Positions 1 through 6,858 of a stretch of 9,540 bases of DNA are shown piece after piece. The stretch comes from Yoonia sp. Lineage in GTDB: Bacteria; Pseudomonadota; Alphaproteobacteria; Rhodobacterales; Rhodobacteraceae. Location: positions 1 to 9,540 of the forward strand of contig JAHDGO010000056.1 in the NCBI GenBank assembly GCA_020627605.1. The letters are read 5' to 3'. The notes beneath the pieces were generated by a model that searched no databases, was not told where the DNA came from, and was given only the letters and a program-made list of their open reading frames with translations. Both the position numbers and the translations under genes were made by a program. Position 1 is the stretch's first letter. Every line of letters starts with the position of its first letter.

Positions 1-1
1 G

Positions 2-23
2 CCTGTCTCGACGCTTCGACAGG
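2..23. repeat. Short inverted repeat at the left edge
   Basis: CCTGTC at 2-7 is matched by GACAGG at 18-23, with a further CGA/TCG pairing possible inside. The dyad lies where transcription from the putative leftward promoter (28-56) would begin, so it could be an operator or a 5' leader hairpin. This is inference only; the downstream gene is outside the window. Confidence 0.35.
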
Positions 24-27
24 GGGG

Positions 28-56
28 CGTATAGGCCTGTCTGCCCATGTTTGCAA
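28..56 (-). promoter_or_regulatory. Putative sigma70 promoter reading out of the window to the left
   Basis: On the minus strand TTGCAA (51-56) and TATACG (28-33) are separated by exactly 17 bases; each hexamer matches the sigma70 consensus at four of six positions. The -10 box is followed by a run of C (CCCCCC), a GC-rich discriminator of the kind seen at promoters of stable RNA and ribosomal protein genes under stringent control. It lies beyond the terminator of the LysM gene, so it should belong to the next gene to the left, which is not visible. The match was made by eye; no transcription data are available. Confidence 0.42.
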
Positions 57-95
57 GGGGGTCCGGGCAATGCAACGGGGTGGTGGAAACGACAA

Positions 96-126
96 CGGGC
101 GGCCCCCTTTTGCAAAGGACCGCCCG
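96..126 (-). terminator. Probable intrinsic terminator of the LysM-DctP gene
   Basis: CGGGCGG (96-102) pairs with CCGCCCG (120-126), and the inner bases CCTTT (106-110) and AAAGG (114-118) continue the stem around a three-base loop. The hairpin starts 22 bases after the stop codon of the gene at 149-1459. The following minus-strand sequence is only moderately T-rich (TTGTCGTTT), so termination may be incomplete. Confidence 0.5.
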
Positions 127-148
127 CCAATGTGGTCAAAGCAAAACC

Positions 149-1459
149 CTAGCGGAACAGCAGCAGGTCCTGCAGTGCATCCAGATTGTCCTTGTAAGAC
201 ATCAGCGCCGCATCACCGTCGATACCGGCGGCATTGGCCAGCGCCACCCATTCGGCGTTCTTTGCATCAGAATAGGCCTGCAATTCAGCCATCAGGGCAT
301 CGTTTGCCTTTTCCGCCTTCAGGCCAGTTTCGATCATGTGGGTCCGGTGACCGTTGTCGAACACGTCCCAAGAGGCCGAACGGTGGGCCAGAAACTCACC
401 AGAGATTTCAGAGATCGCTGCCTGATCCGCAGGGGAGATCCGGTCCCATGCGTCATTGGACAGCACGACAGAGAAGGTCGGCGTATACATGCCATAATCG
501 ACCTCTGTCACCGTCCGCTCTGGCGTCCAGACACCGACGGCGCGTGCCGCACCATGGGCCATAAAGAACGTCAGCGTGCCGTTCTCTGCCTCATCCTGCG
601 CCATCAACTGACGCTCTGTCTCTTCGCGCACGGCAGCGGGGCCGCGCGTGTCGAGACCGGCAAAATATGGCACGGCGTAGTTGTTGGCCTCTGCGATGTT
701 TTCCTGGGCCATGGCGGGTTCACCATCTAGCCGCCAGATATGCGCCGCCGGGGCAGCAACAAAGCCCATCAACTTGGCCTCGGGGAAGTAATCTGCATCT
801 GACAGATAGTTCTCATGCAGGTTCCAAAGCGAAACAGCCGTCTGCTCGGCGGAACCGCCCATCAGTGGTGTCATTGGCAGCTGCAACAGCGGATGTGAGG
901 CGGCCAGATGGCCGTTAAAGACATAGGCGCCGTCCACCTGACCGGATGTCACAAGACCAAGCTGCGCCTTGGCATCCTGGTTCATTTCTGGCGGATCAAC
1001 GAACTGCACACGCCCGTCGGTCACGTCGGTGACCTGTTGCAGATAGAGGTCTATAATGCCGCTGTTGATGATGAAACGCCCGCCAGAGGCCTTGTTGAAC
1101 GTCAGGACAACCGGCCCTTCGGCGGTGACCGCGACAACTGTCTCTTCTTCTTGCTCAGGCGCGGCGGTGGCTGGTGCGGCGGCAACGGCGGTGCTGTCAC
1201 CGGCACAGGGCACGTCAAAGACCTGACCAATCAGGATCAGGTTGGGGTTGCCGCCAATCGTGCTGCGGTTGGCATCATAAAGTGTGTCGAAAATGGCGCT
1301 GCCATAGGCGCGCTTGCTGATCTGGCTCAGCGTGTCGCCGGCCACAACGGTATAGGGCTGGCCGCAGGCAATTGCGCCGCCGGACTGGGCAATGACGGCA
1401 TGTGGGAAAGCTGCAAGGGAAAGTGTCGCCAGAACGCTGGCGCGGACGATGTGTGTCAT
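149..1459 (-). CDS. Exported LysM domain / TRAP solute-binding (DctP-like) fusion protein
   Basis: The 436-residue product begins with a Sec signal peptide (residues 1-24, likely cleavage after VIA). A LysM domain follows at about 35-84 (YTVVAGDTLSQI, then a NPNLI-type segment and VFDVP), flanked by Cys32 and Cys85. Residues 86-115 form an Ala/Pro/Glu linker, and residues 117-430 resemble the DctP family of TRAP transporter binding proteins (a region ending in SNDAWDRISPADQAAI is typical). LysM domains bind peptidoglycan, so the protein may be held at the periplasmic face of the wall while its second domain binds a small ligand. The usual DctP segment containing KIRVP, whose Arg binds the ligand carboxylate, is not recognisable around residues 240-275, so ligand binding may be different or lost. 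No dctQ or dctM gene is adjacent. I chose ATG at 1459 because GGAG lies six bases upstream and it gives a clean signal peptide; the ORF could extend to 1540 but then the signal peptide is buried. It is probably transcribed alone. Confidence 0.8.
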   Translation of the reverse strand: MTHIVRASVLATLSLAAFPHAVIAQSGGAIACGQPYTVVAGDTLSQISKRAYGSAIFDTLYDANRSTIGGNPNLILIGQVFDVPCAGDSTAVAAAPATAAPEQEEETVVAVTAEGPVVLTFNKASGGRFIINSGIIDLYLQQVTDVTDGRVQFVDPPEMNQDAKAQLGLVTSGQVDGAYVFNGHLAASHPLLQLPMTPLMGGSAEQTAVSLWNLHENYLSDADYFPEAKLMGFVAAPAAHIWRLDGEPAMAQENIAEANNYAVPYFAGLDTRGPAAVREETERQLMAQDEAENGTLTFFMAHGAARAVGVWTPERTVTEVDYGMYTPTFSVVLSNDAWDRISPADQAAISEISGEFLAHRSASWDVFDNGHRTHMIETGLKAEKANDALMAELQAYSDAKNAEWVALANAAGIDGDAALMSYKDNLDALQDLLLFR

Positions 1460-1507
1460 AACAACTCCAATATTTAAGGCCGAGGCAAAGGCCCACGGCA
1501 ACACACG

Positions 1508-1535
1508 GCACCGCAATTGGTGCTTTAATATTGCG
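1508..1535. repeat. Two overlapping short dyads upstream of the LysM-DctP gene
   Basis: GCACC (1508-1512) and GGTGC (1519-1523) form one inverted repeat; CGCAAT (1512-1517) and ATTGCG (1530-1535) form a second that shares its left arm region. They are AT-richer than the surroundings and lie 49-76 bases upstream of the start codon at 1459, a plausible place for a regulator site or promoter region. I could not assign a regulator family or a convincing promoter. Confidence 0.3.
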
Positions 1536-1555
1536 TACATGCGCGTCGATTACGG

Positions 1556-1577
1556 CTGATTTATGTCCGCAAATCAG
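1556..1577. repeat. Perfect 7-bp inverted repeat between the CAT-like gene and the LysM gene
   Basis: CTGATTT (1556-1562) and AAATCAG (1571-1577) are exact inverted copies around an eight-base centre. The dyad is 35 bases after the stop of the CAT-like gene and about 100 bases before the start of the LysM-DctP gene. It has no T-run on the minus strand, so it is a weak candidate for a terminator; an operator is equally possible. Confidence 0.35.
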
Positions 1578-1612
1578 GATTTCTGGGACTTCTTGACGTG
1601 ACGGAAGTGTGC

Positions 1613-2239
1613 CTAGACCGCATTCAACGCTGCCTGCACGGCAGCAATAAACGCACCCACCTGCGCCCCATCAACCAGCGCATGATGCACCTCGATCGTC
1701 ATGGCCATATCCCAGCGCCCACCCTGATCGGTAAACTTGCCCCAAGTGACGCGCGGGATGCAGTCATCCGGGCCGGGCAATGCGTTGTTGATGGACGTGT
1801 AATCCAGCCAGGGCATGCAGGAAAGATAGGCCAGATCATCACGCTGGCCGGCATTCGCATCAAGCGCCTGCCCCGCCGCAGCCTTGGCGATCAGGTGCGC
1901 GGCCTCGGCATCAAATGCAGCGAAATCCGGGTCAAAGGGCACATAGCCATAGGCAAAACTGCCAGCCTGCGTCGGCACCGTCATCGACAGGGTGATCATG
2001 TCGTGGCGCAGCACCTGATCACCGCGAAACCGCATGCATAGCTCTGGCACCGCATGTATCCCTGCGCCGATGGCAAAAAGACAGGCGCGGTAGGGCGACA
2101 CCCCCTGCCCATTGCGCGTGATCAGACGGGTGATGTCCAACCGCGATGTGGTGGCATAATGCGGGCGCGCATAGCCGCGGAAAAAGTGGAACTGCGCCGC
2201 GCGCGGCCAGGCATGAATATCGACAATGTGTTCGGCCAT
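1613..2239 (-). CDS. Chloramphenicol acetyltransferase (CatA) family protein
   Basis: The 208-residue protein has the length and layout of classical trimeric CatA enzymes (about 210-220 residues). The catalytic signature HHALVDG is at 185-191, with the second His (186) as expected general base and Asp190 as the structural partner. MPWLDYTSI (142-150) corresponds to the CatA segment that carries the active-site Ser, here Ser149. The N-terminal WPRAAQFHFFRGY also matches the family. Such enzymes transfer acetyl from acetyl-CoA to chloramphenicol, but many chromosomal relatives have unknown acceptors, so resistance cannot be assumed. The start ATG at 2239 lies 12 bases after the stop of the preceding gene and has no good ribosome-binding site, which suggests translational coupling and co-transcription with the small exported protein. 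It has no signal peptide and should be cytoplasmic. Confidence 0.85.
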   Translation of the reverse strand: MAEHIVDIHAWPRAAQFHFFRGYARPHYATTSRLDITRLITRNGQGVSPYRACLFAIGAGIHAVPELCMRFRGDQVLRHDMITLSMTVPTQAGSFAYGYVPFDPDFAAFDAEAAHLIAKAAAGQALDANAGQRDDLAYLSCMPWLDYTSINNALPGPDDCIPRVTWGKFTDQGGRWDMAMTIEVHHALVDGAQVGAFIAAVQAALNAV

Positions 2240-2251
2240 GCCGGGATGGTG

Positions 2252-2770
2252 TCAGATATCCTGCCCACGCTCCAGCAAATCCTCGATCAGTTCGCGCTGC
2301 AAATCACCGCTGTCACCCGGCCCAAACTGGCCCGCCCCACTTGAAAAGAGGGTGCCATAGGTCTTGGCGACATTCACGGTCTGGGCAATGCCGGAAATCA
2401 GCTGATCACGTTCCAGTTCCCGAAACGGATGGATAAAGATGCCCCAAAGCCGCCCCTGTGCCACGGCATAGCGGGCATCCAGCGCACTGTCGAAATTGGC
2501 CTGCATGACGCGCAACATCTCTTCCGGGGTCATCCCTTCGGCAGAGCGGATCGGCACCATGGCACGCATCCGGTTGGCGTTCGGGTCCATCACGATCAGC
2601 ACCGGGATATCATCAATTGTCAGGGCAAATCCGCTGCCTGTAAATTCCGACTGCGGGTCCAGCGCCAGCACGATCTGCGCCATGCGGTCGACTGTCATGG
2701 GCGGCTCAGCCTGTTGCGCGGTCAGACAGGCGGGCCAGAGCAGGGCAATCAGGGCAAGCGTGCGAAACAT
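2252..2770 (-). CDS. Small exported protein of unknown function
   Basis: I do not recognise this 172-residue protein as a named family. Residues 1-18 form a Sec signal peptide with likely cleavage at LTA/QQ; Cys15 is not in a good lipobox (WPAC), so it is probably soluble in the periplasm. The mature part is acidic. It alternates a helix (about 26-38), strands (45-74), a long helix (81-99), strands (101-114) and another helix (118-139), ending in a flexible Gly/Ser segment and a short charged helix. That order recalls the YbjN or type III secretion chaperone-like fold, but this is only a visual impression. The start is well supported by AAGGAG nine bases before ATG. It follows cmk by 83 bases and precedes the CAT-like gene by 12 bases, so it is likely the first gene of a two-gene unit or the tail of the aroA-cmk transcript. 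Confidence 0.75.
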   Translation of the reverse strand: MFRTLALIALLWPACLTAQQAEPPMTVDRMAQIVLALDPQSEFTGSGFALTIDDIPVLIVMDPNANRMRAMVPIRSAEGMTPEEMLRVMQANFDSALDARYAVAQGRLWGIFIHPFRELERDQLISGIAQTVNVAKTYGTLFSSGAGQFGPGDSGDLQRELIEDLLERGQDI

Positions 2771-2853
2771 CGGTCAGAACTCCTTTGCAGGCAGCCTAAT
2801 CGCAGGCGGCGCGCACACCCAATGCAAGCTTTGGTGATCGCCCTGAAACAGTC

Positions 2854-3462
2854 TTAACGGCGTTTGGCCGCGATGATCTCTACCGCGCGGGCGACGGCCT
2901 GCGCGATATCAAGGTCAGAGGTATCCAACATCACCGCATCTTGCGCGGGCACCAGCGGTGCCTCCGCACGGTTCTGGTCGCGGTGGTCACGCGCCTTCAC
3001 ATCGGCGATCACCTGCTCCAGCGTCACCTCCATGCCTTTGCCGCTGAGCTCGGCAAAGCGCCGTTCGGCGCGGCATTCGGCACTGGCAGTCACAAAGATC
3101 TTCACCTCGGCATCAGGACAGATCACCGTGCCGATATCGCGGCCGTCCAGCACAGCCCCATCGCCTTTGCGGGCAAAGCTGCGTTGAAAGTCCACAAGCG
3201 CCGCGCGCACATCACCAATCGCCGCCACCTCGCTGGCGGCCTGGGCCACGGCGGGGGTGCGCAGGGCGTCATTTTCCAGATCAGACGGGTCAAGTGCGCG
3301 GGCCACGCTGACCGGATCACCGCCCGCCAGCACCTTGGCCCCCACGGCGCGATAAAGCAGCCCGGTATCCAGATGCGCAAAGCCGAAATGCGCAGCCACC
3401 GCCTTGGAGATGGTGCCCTTTCCAGCGGCAGCAGGACCATCAATGGCGACGGTGAAACTCAT
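2854..3462 (-). CDS. cmk: Cytidylate kinase
   Basis: Cmk phosphorylates CMP and dCMP with ATP in the cytoplasm, feeding CTP and dCTP synthesis. The 202-residue product shows the P-loop GPAAAGKGT (9-17), HLDTGLLYR (30-38) at the nucleotide site, the LDGRDIGT motif (105-112) that binds the base, and the lid region [13 protein letters not shown] (159-171). It is about 25 residues shorter than the E. coli enzyme, as is usual for alphaproteobacterial forms, which lack part of the NMP-binding insert. Its ATG overlaps the aroA stop codon (ATGA, 3459-3462), so the two are translated together. The common downstream neighbour rpsA is absent here; an exported protein follows instead. Confidence 0.96.
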   Translation of the reverse strand: MSFTVAIDGPAAAGKGTISKAVAAHFGFAHLDTGLLYRAVGAKVLAGGDPVSVARALDPSDLENDALRTPAVAQAASEVAAIGDVRAALVDFQRSFARKGDGAVLDGRDIGTVICPDAEVKIFVTASAECRAERRFAELSGKGMEVTLEQVIADVKARDHRDQNRAEAPLVPAQDAVMLDTSDLDIAQAVARAVEIIAAKRR

Positions 3463-4811
3463 GCGTTTGCCCTGACGAGCTGCGCACCTAGCTCGGCCAT
3501 CAGCCGTTCAAAGATCGGGAAAGACGTGGCAATCGGGCTGCCATCGTCGATATGCATCGGTTTTTGCGTGGCCATGCCCATGACGGCAAAGGCCATGGCG
3601 ATGCGGTGGTCCAGCTGGCTGGCGACAGTCGCGCCGCCGGGCACGTTGCCGTGACCCAGACCGGTGACTTGCCACCAATCATCGCCGTCTTCCACCTGCA
3701 CGCCAGCTGCGCGCAGACCCTTGGCCATGGCATCGATCCGGTCGCTTTCCTTGACCCGCAATTCCTTGACACCCTGCATGTCCGTCACACCTTCGGCAAA
3801 GGCAGCCACCACGGACAACACCGGATATTCATCAATCATGCTGGCCGCGCGGGCGGGCGGCACGGCGATGCCTTTCAGATCGGGCGAGAATTTGGCGCGC
3901 AGATCGGCCACAGGCTCGCCCCCTTCCTCACGCATGTTTTCAAAGGTCAGGTCGGCGCCCATCTCTTGCAGGGTTGTGAACAGCCCCGCACGGGTGGGGT
4001 TCAACCCGATGTTGGGCACCAGCACGTCAGAGCCGGGCACGATGATCGCGGCACACACGGGAAAAGCGGCAGAGGATGGATCGCGGGGCACGACGATGGT
4101 TTGCGGCTTGAGTTCCGGCTGACCATCCAGCGTGATCACGCGGCCCTCATCGGTCTCTGCGACAGTCAGCGTCGCGCCAAAGCCCTGCAACATCCGCTCT
4201 GTATGGTCGCGGGTCGCTTCCTTTTCGATCACCACGGTCTGGCCGGGCGCGTTCAGGCCAGCCAGCAACACTGCCGATTTCACCTGCGCCGACGGCACCG
4301 GCACCACATAGCGCACCGGCACAGGGTCTGCGGCGCCGACAATCGTCATGGGCAGACGCCCACCGGCCCGGCCCACCGCCTGCGCACCAAAGAGCGCCAG
4401 AGGGTCGGTAACCCGCGCCATAGGGCGGCTGTTGAGCGATGCATCACCGGTGAAGGTCGCCGAAATGGGTGATGTGGCCATCGCCCCCATGATCAGCCGC
4501 ACACCGGTGCCGGAATTGCCGCAGTCAATCACGCTATCAGGTTCTGCAAAGCCACCGACGCCAACACCATGCACCGACCACGCGCCGCCGCCGTGGTCCG
4601 TCACCTCTGCCCCGAAGGCGCGCATCGCCTTGGCCGTGTCCAGCACATCGTCACCTTCCAGCAGGCCGGTGATCTGTGTTTCCCCGACGCTCAGCGCACC
4701 AAGGATCAGCGAACGGTGCGAGATCGATTTGTCGCCGGGCACATTTGCGGTGCCCTTCAGCGGACCACAAGGGCGGGATGTCATGGGGATCGGGGTGCCG
4801 TGGCCGGACAT
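3459..4811 (-). CDS. aroA: 3-phosphoshikimate 1-carboxyvinyltransferase (EPSP synthase)
   Basis: AroA joins phosphoenolpyruvate to shikimate 3-phosphate in the sixth step of the shikimate pathway to aromatic amino acids. The 450-residue protein carries PGDKSISHR (25-33), the PEP-site loop GNSGTG (98-103), SRPMARV (128-134), [37 protein letters not shown] and a C-terminal LDHRIAMAF. These segments fit the class II branch to which the Agrobacterium CP4 enzyme belongs. At the place where CP4 has Ala in its GNAATG loop (residue 100 there) this protein has Gly (residue 101), the form associated with glyphosate sensitivity. The start at 4811 has AAGGA six to seven bases upstream; an alternative ATG nine codons in is less well placed. 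It is the first gene of an aroA-cmk operon, with a possible promoter at 4836-4864. Confidence 0.97.
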   Translation of the reverse strand: MSGHGTPIPMTSRPCGPLKGTANVPGDKSISHRSLILGALSVGETQITGLLEGDDVLDTAKAMRAFGAEVTDHGGGAWSVHGVGVGGFAEPDSVIDCGNSGTGVRLIMGAMATSPISATFTGDASLNSRPMARVTDPLALFGAQAVGRAGGRLPMTIVGAADPVPVRYVVPVPSAQVKSAVLLAGLNAPGQTVVIEKEATRDHTERMLQGFGATLTVAETDEGRVITLDGQPELKPQTIVVPRDPSSAAFPVCAAIIVPGSDVLVPNIGLNPTRAGLFTTLQEMGADLTFENMREEGGEPVADLRAKFSPDLKGIAVPPARAASMIDEYPVLSVVAAFAEGVTDMQGVKELRVKESDRIDAMAKGLRAAGVQVEDGDDWWQVTGLGHGNVPGGATVASQLDHRIAMAFAVMGMATQKPMHIDDGSPIATSFPIFERLMAELGAQLVRANA

Positions 4812-4835
4812 GGGTCTTCCTTTTTCTTTGCCAGC

Positions 4836-4864
4836 CTCTTAGCGCAGCGATCTGAAAGGGTCCA
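4836..4864 (-). promoter_or_regulatory. Possible sigma70 promoter of aroA-cmk
   Basis: On the minus strand TGGACC (4859-4864) and TAAGAG (4836-4841) are 17 bases apart, 24 bases before the aroA start codon. It is the only reasonable pair in the short space between the trmB terminator and aroA, where a promoter is expected. The -10 match is poor (three of six), so this is tentative. Confidence 0.33.
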
Positions 4865-4884
4865 CGCCCCTCATCATCTTGCCC

Positions 4885-4911
4885 AAAAAACTCCCGCCGG
4901 AGGCTCCGGCG
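4885..4911 (-). terminator. Intrinsic terminator of trmB
   Basis: A perfect 7-bp stem, CGCCGGA/TCCGGCG with loop GCC (4895-4911), starts one base after the trmB stop codon. On the minus strand it is followed by GGGAG and six T residues (4885-4890), the classic form of a rho-independent terminator. The continuation GGGCAAGATGA resembles a hairpin-plus-tail sequence that I recall as recurring between genes in Roseobacter genomes, so this may be one copy of a dispersed element. Confidence 0.85.
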
Positions 4912-4912
4912 C

Positions 4913-5626
4913 TCAGACCCGGCGAAAGGTCAGATAATGGGGCACGCGGCCCTCGCGCAGTGCCTTTTGTTCATACCGGGTTGAAAGCCAGTCGTCCCAA
5001 GCCACACGCCAGTCAGCGGGACGATCTGCCAGCCAGTCAAACCCGTGGCGGGGCACCTGTTCCAGCGTCTGGCGGACATAATCAGGGATATCGGTGGCCA
5101 CACGCAGTTCCGCGCCCGGTTTCATGACCCGGTGCAGTGGCGCCAGATGTTCTGGCGTGACAAAGCGGCGACGGTGATGCCGCTTCTTGGGCCATGGATC
5201 GGGGTAATTCAAAAACACCTTCGACAGGCTTGCATCGGGCAGGACGTCAAACAGATCGCGCGCGTCACCGGGGTGGATACGCAGGTTTTCAACTTCCGCT
5301 TTGCGGACCTTGCCCAGCAACATGGCGACGCCATTGATAAAGGGCTCACAGCCAATCAGGCCAATTTCGGGATAGCGCTCTGCCATATGCAGCAGATGCT
5401 CGCCGCCGCCAAAACCGATCTCCAGCCAGACATCCTTGTCGCCAAAGAGCGTCTGCAGATCCAGCGGTGTCCGCTCGGGGTTGTCGTCCCAGCTGACCGG
5501 CCCTGGGGACAGGGGCGCGAGGTCGTTTTCCAGATAGTCGGCCTGACTGGCGCGGATCGTCTTGCCTTTGAACCGGCCATAGAAATTGCGCCACGGCGCG
5601 CCCGAGGGATGATTTGTCTTGCTCAT
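4913..5626 (-). CDS. trmB: tRNA (guanine-N7-)-methyltransferase
   Basis: TrmB methylates G46 in the variable loop of tRNAs, using S-adenosylmethionine. The 237-residue product has the SAM-binding motif LEIGFGGGEH (68-77), a CEP acidic turn (93-95), the family signature NYPDPWPKKRHHRRR (140-154), ATDIPDY (177-183) and the C-terminal STRYEQKA (215-222). Length matches the E. coli enzyme (239). Two adjacent start codons, GTG at 5629 and ATG at 5626, are possible; I chose ATG because AAAGG lies seven bases upstream of it, against only four for GTG. It lies 48 bases after metK, whose product makes the SAM that TrmB uses, and probably shares its transcript. A strong terminator follows directly. Confidence 0.96.
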   Translation of the reverse strand: MSKTNHPSGAPWRNFYGRFKGKTIRASQADYLENDLAPLSPGPVSWDDNPERTPLDLQTLFGDKDVWLEIGFGGGEHLLHMAERYPEIGLIGCEPFINGVAMLLGKVRKAEVENLRIHPGDARDLFDVLPDASLSKVFLNYPDPWPKKRHHRRRFVTPEHLAPLHRVMKPGAELRVATDIPDYVRQTLEQVPRHGFDWLADRPADWRVAWDDWLSTRYEQKALREGRVPHYLTFRRV

Positions 5627-5643
5627 CACATGGCCTTTGCAGC

Positions 5644-5669
5644 GTAAGGTGGATCTCGATCCACCTTAC
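5644..5669. repeat. REP-like perfect 12-bp inverted repeat between metK and trmB
   Basis: GTAAGGTGGATC (5644-5655) and GATCCACCTTAC (5658-5669) are exact inverted copies separated by TC. The dyad starts five bases after the metK stop codon and ends five bases before the trmB ribosome-binding site. No T-run follows, so it is not a standard terminator; a stable RNA hairpin here could protect the metK transcript 3' end or damp trmB expression. The arm resembles the GTAGGGTGGG-type intergenic repeats known from many proteobacteria. Confidence 0.75.
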
Positions 5670-5674
5670 ATGCG

Positions 5675-6851
5675 TCAGATTGCCTTTTTCAAAGCGTCCA
5701 CAAGATCAGTACGCTCCCAGCTGAACCCACCATCAGCCTCTGGTGCGCGGCCAAAGTGACCGTATGCGGCGGTGCGTTCATAGATTGGGCGGTTCAGGCC
5801 CAGATGCTCGCGGATGCCGCGCGGGGTCAGGTCAATGACCTGCGCAATCGCAGTTTCAATCGCAGCGGGATCAACCTCGCCAGTGCCATGGGTGTCAGCA
5901 TAAATCGACAGCGGCTTGGCCACGCCAATCGCATAGGACAACTGGATGGTGCAGCGTTCGGCCATGCCTGCGGCAACCACATTCTTGGCCAGATAGCGCG
6001 CGACATAAGCGGCAGAGAACCTTTGTCGGGTACTTGCCTGAAAACGCACCGCCGCCATGCGGGGCCGCACCGCCATAGGTGTCACCGATGATCTTGCGGC
6101 CGGTCAGACCGGCGTCCCCGTCAGGGCCACCGATGACGAAAGTCCCTGTCGGGTTCACCCACCATTCGGTCTTTGGCGTAATCAGACCCTCTGGCAGGAC
6201 CTCACGGATGTAGGGTTCGACAATGGCGCGGATGTCTGCGCTGGTCTGGCTTTCGTCCGAGTGCTGCGTGGACAGGACGATCTGCGTCGCCTCCACCGGC
6301 TTGCCGCCTTCATAGCGCAGCGAGATCTGGCTTTTGGCATCCGGGCGCAGCGTCGGTTCTGCGCCTGATTTGCGCACCTCGGCCAGACGGCGCAGGATGG
6401 CATGGGCGTATTGAATGGGCGCAGGCATCAGCGCCTCGGTTTCGGTCGTGGCGTAGCCGAACATGATCCCCTGATCACCGGCGCCTTCGTCCTTGTCCTT
6501 GGCGGCATCCACGCCTTGGGCGATATGGGCGGATTGCTCATGCAGCAGGTTGGTCACCTTGCAGGTCGCGTGGTGAAACTTGTCCTGCTCATAGCCGATG
6601 TCCTTGATGCAGGCGCGCGCGATATCCTCGACCCGGCCCATATAGTCTTTCAGCTTGGACTGGTCTGACAGGCCGACCTCGCCACCGATCACCACACGGT
6701 TGGTCGTTGCAAAGGTCTCACACGCGACGCGTGCTTCAGGCTCTTCACTCAGGAAAGCATCAAGGATCGCGTCAGAAATACGGTCGCAGACCTTGTCAGG
6801 GTGACCCTCTGAAACGGATTCAGAGGTAAAGATGTAGTTTTGCCGTGCCAT
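5675..6851 (-). pseudogene. metK: S-adenosylmethionine synthetase, interrupted by a frameshift
   Basis: MetK makes S-adenosylmethionine from methionine and ATP and is normally essential. Residues 1-278 read in frame from ATG at 6851 (GGAG eight bases upstream) and include [17 protein letters not shown] (123-134), [12 protein letters not shown] (250-261) and HGGGAFSGK (265-273). After codon 278 (GTT, 6018-6020) the frame is lost: the family motif KVDRSAAY should follow, but only one C separates GTT from TCT (Ser), so five bases coding Asp-Arg are missing. The rest ([16 protein letters not shown] to DALKKAI) reads in another frame to the TGA at 5675. With five bases restored the length would be 393 residues, the usual size. 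In addition residue 274 is Tyr (TAC) where the family has Asp in SGKDPTK. As written, the upstream frame runs on to about 5895 with unrelated residues. Both changes lie within 18 bases in the active site. A sequence error is likely, a real null allele possible. Confidence 0.9.
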
Positions 6852-6858
6852 GGGATGT

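Noticed and set aside
47..730. Plus-strand ORF opposite the LysM-DctP gene
   Set aside because: No ribosome-binding site, no family resemblance, and complete overlap with a well-supported gene and its terminator.
1460..1540. Extended start of the LysM-DctP protein at 1540
   Set aside because: It would put 27 residues ahead of a good signal peptide, whereas ATG at 1459 has GGAG at the right distance.
1591..1612. TTGACG on the plus strand as a promoter
   Set aside because: No -10 box at a suitable distance and no plus-strand gene downstream.
2771..2853. Promoter between cmk and the exported-protein gene
   Set aside because: TTGCAT with a 17-base spacer to TGCGAT is possible, but both hexamers match at only three positions.
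3552..4472. Long plus-strand ORF opposite aroA
   Set aside because: It is rich in His, Arg and Gly, matches no family and lies opposite a clear aroA gene; GC-rich codon bias opens such frames.
6010..6030. Programmed ribosomal frameshift in metK
   Set aside because: Conserved Asp-Arg codons are physically absent and there is no slippery heptamer, so a shift would not restore the active site.
5675..6085. A separate 136-residue protein starting inside metK
   Set aside because: From about residue 24 it is the C-terminal third of MetK; the upstream part is out-of-frame translation. It is the downstream half of the broken gene.
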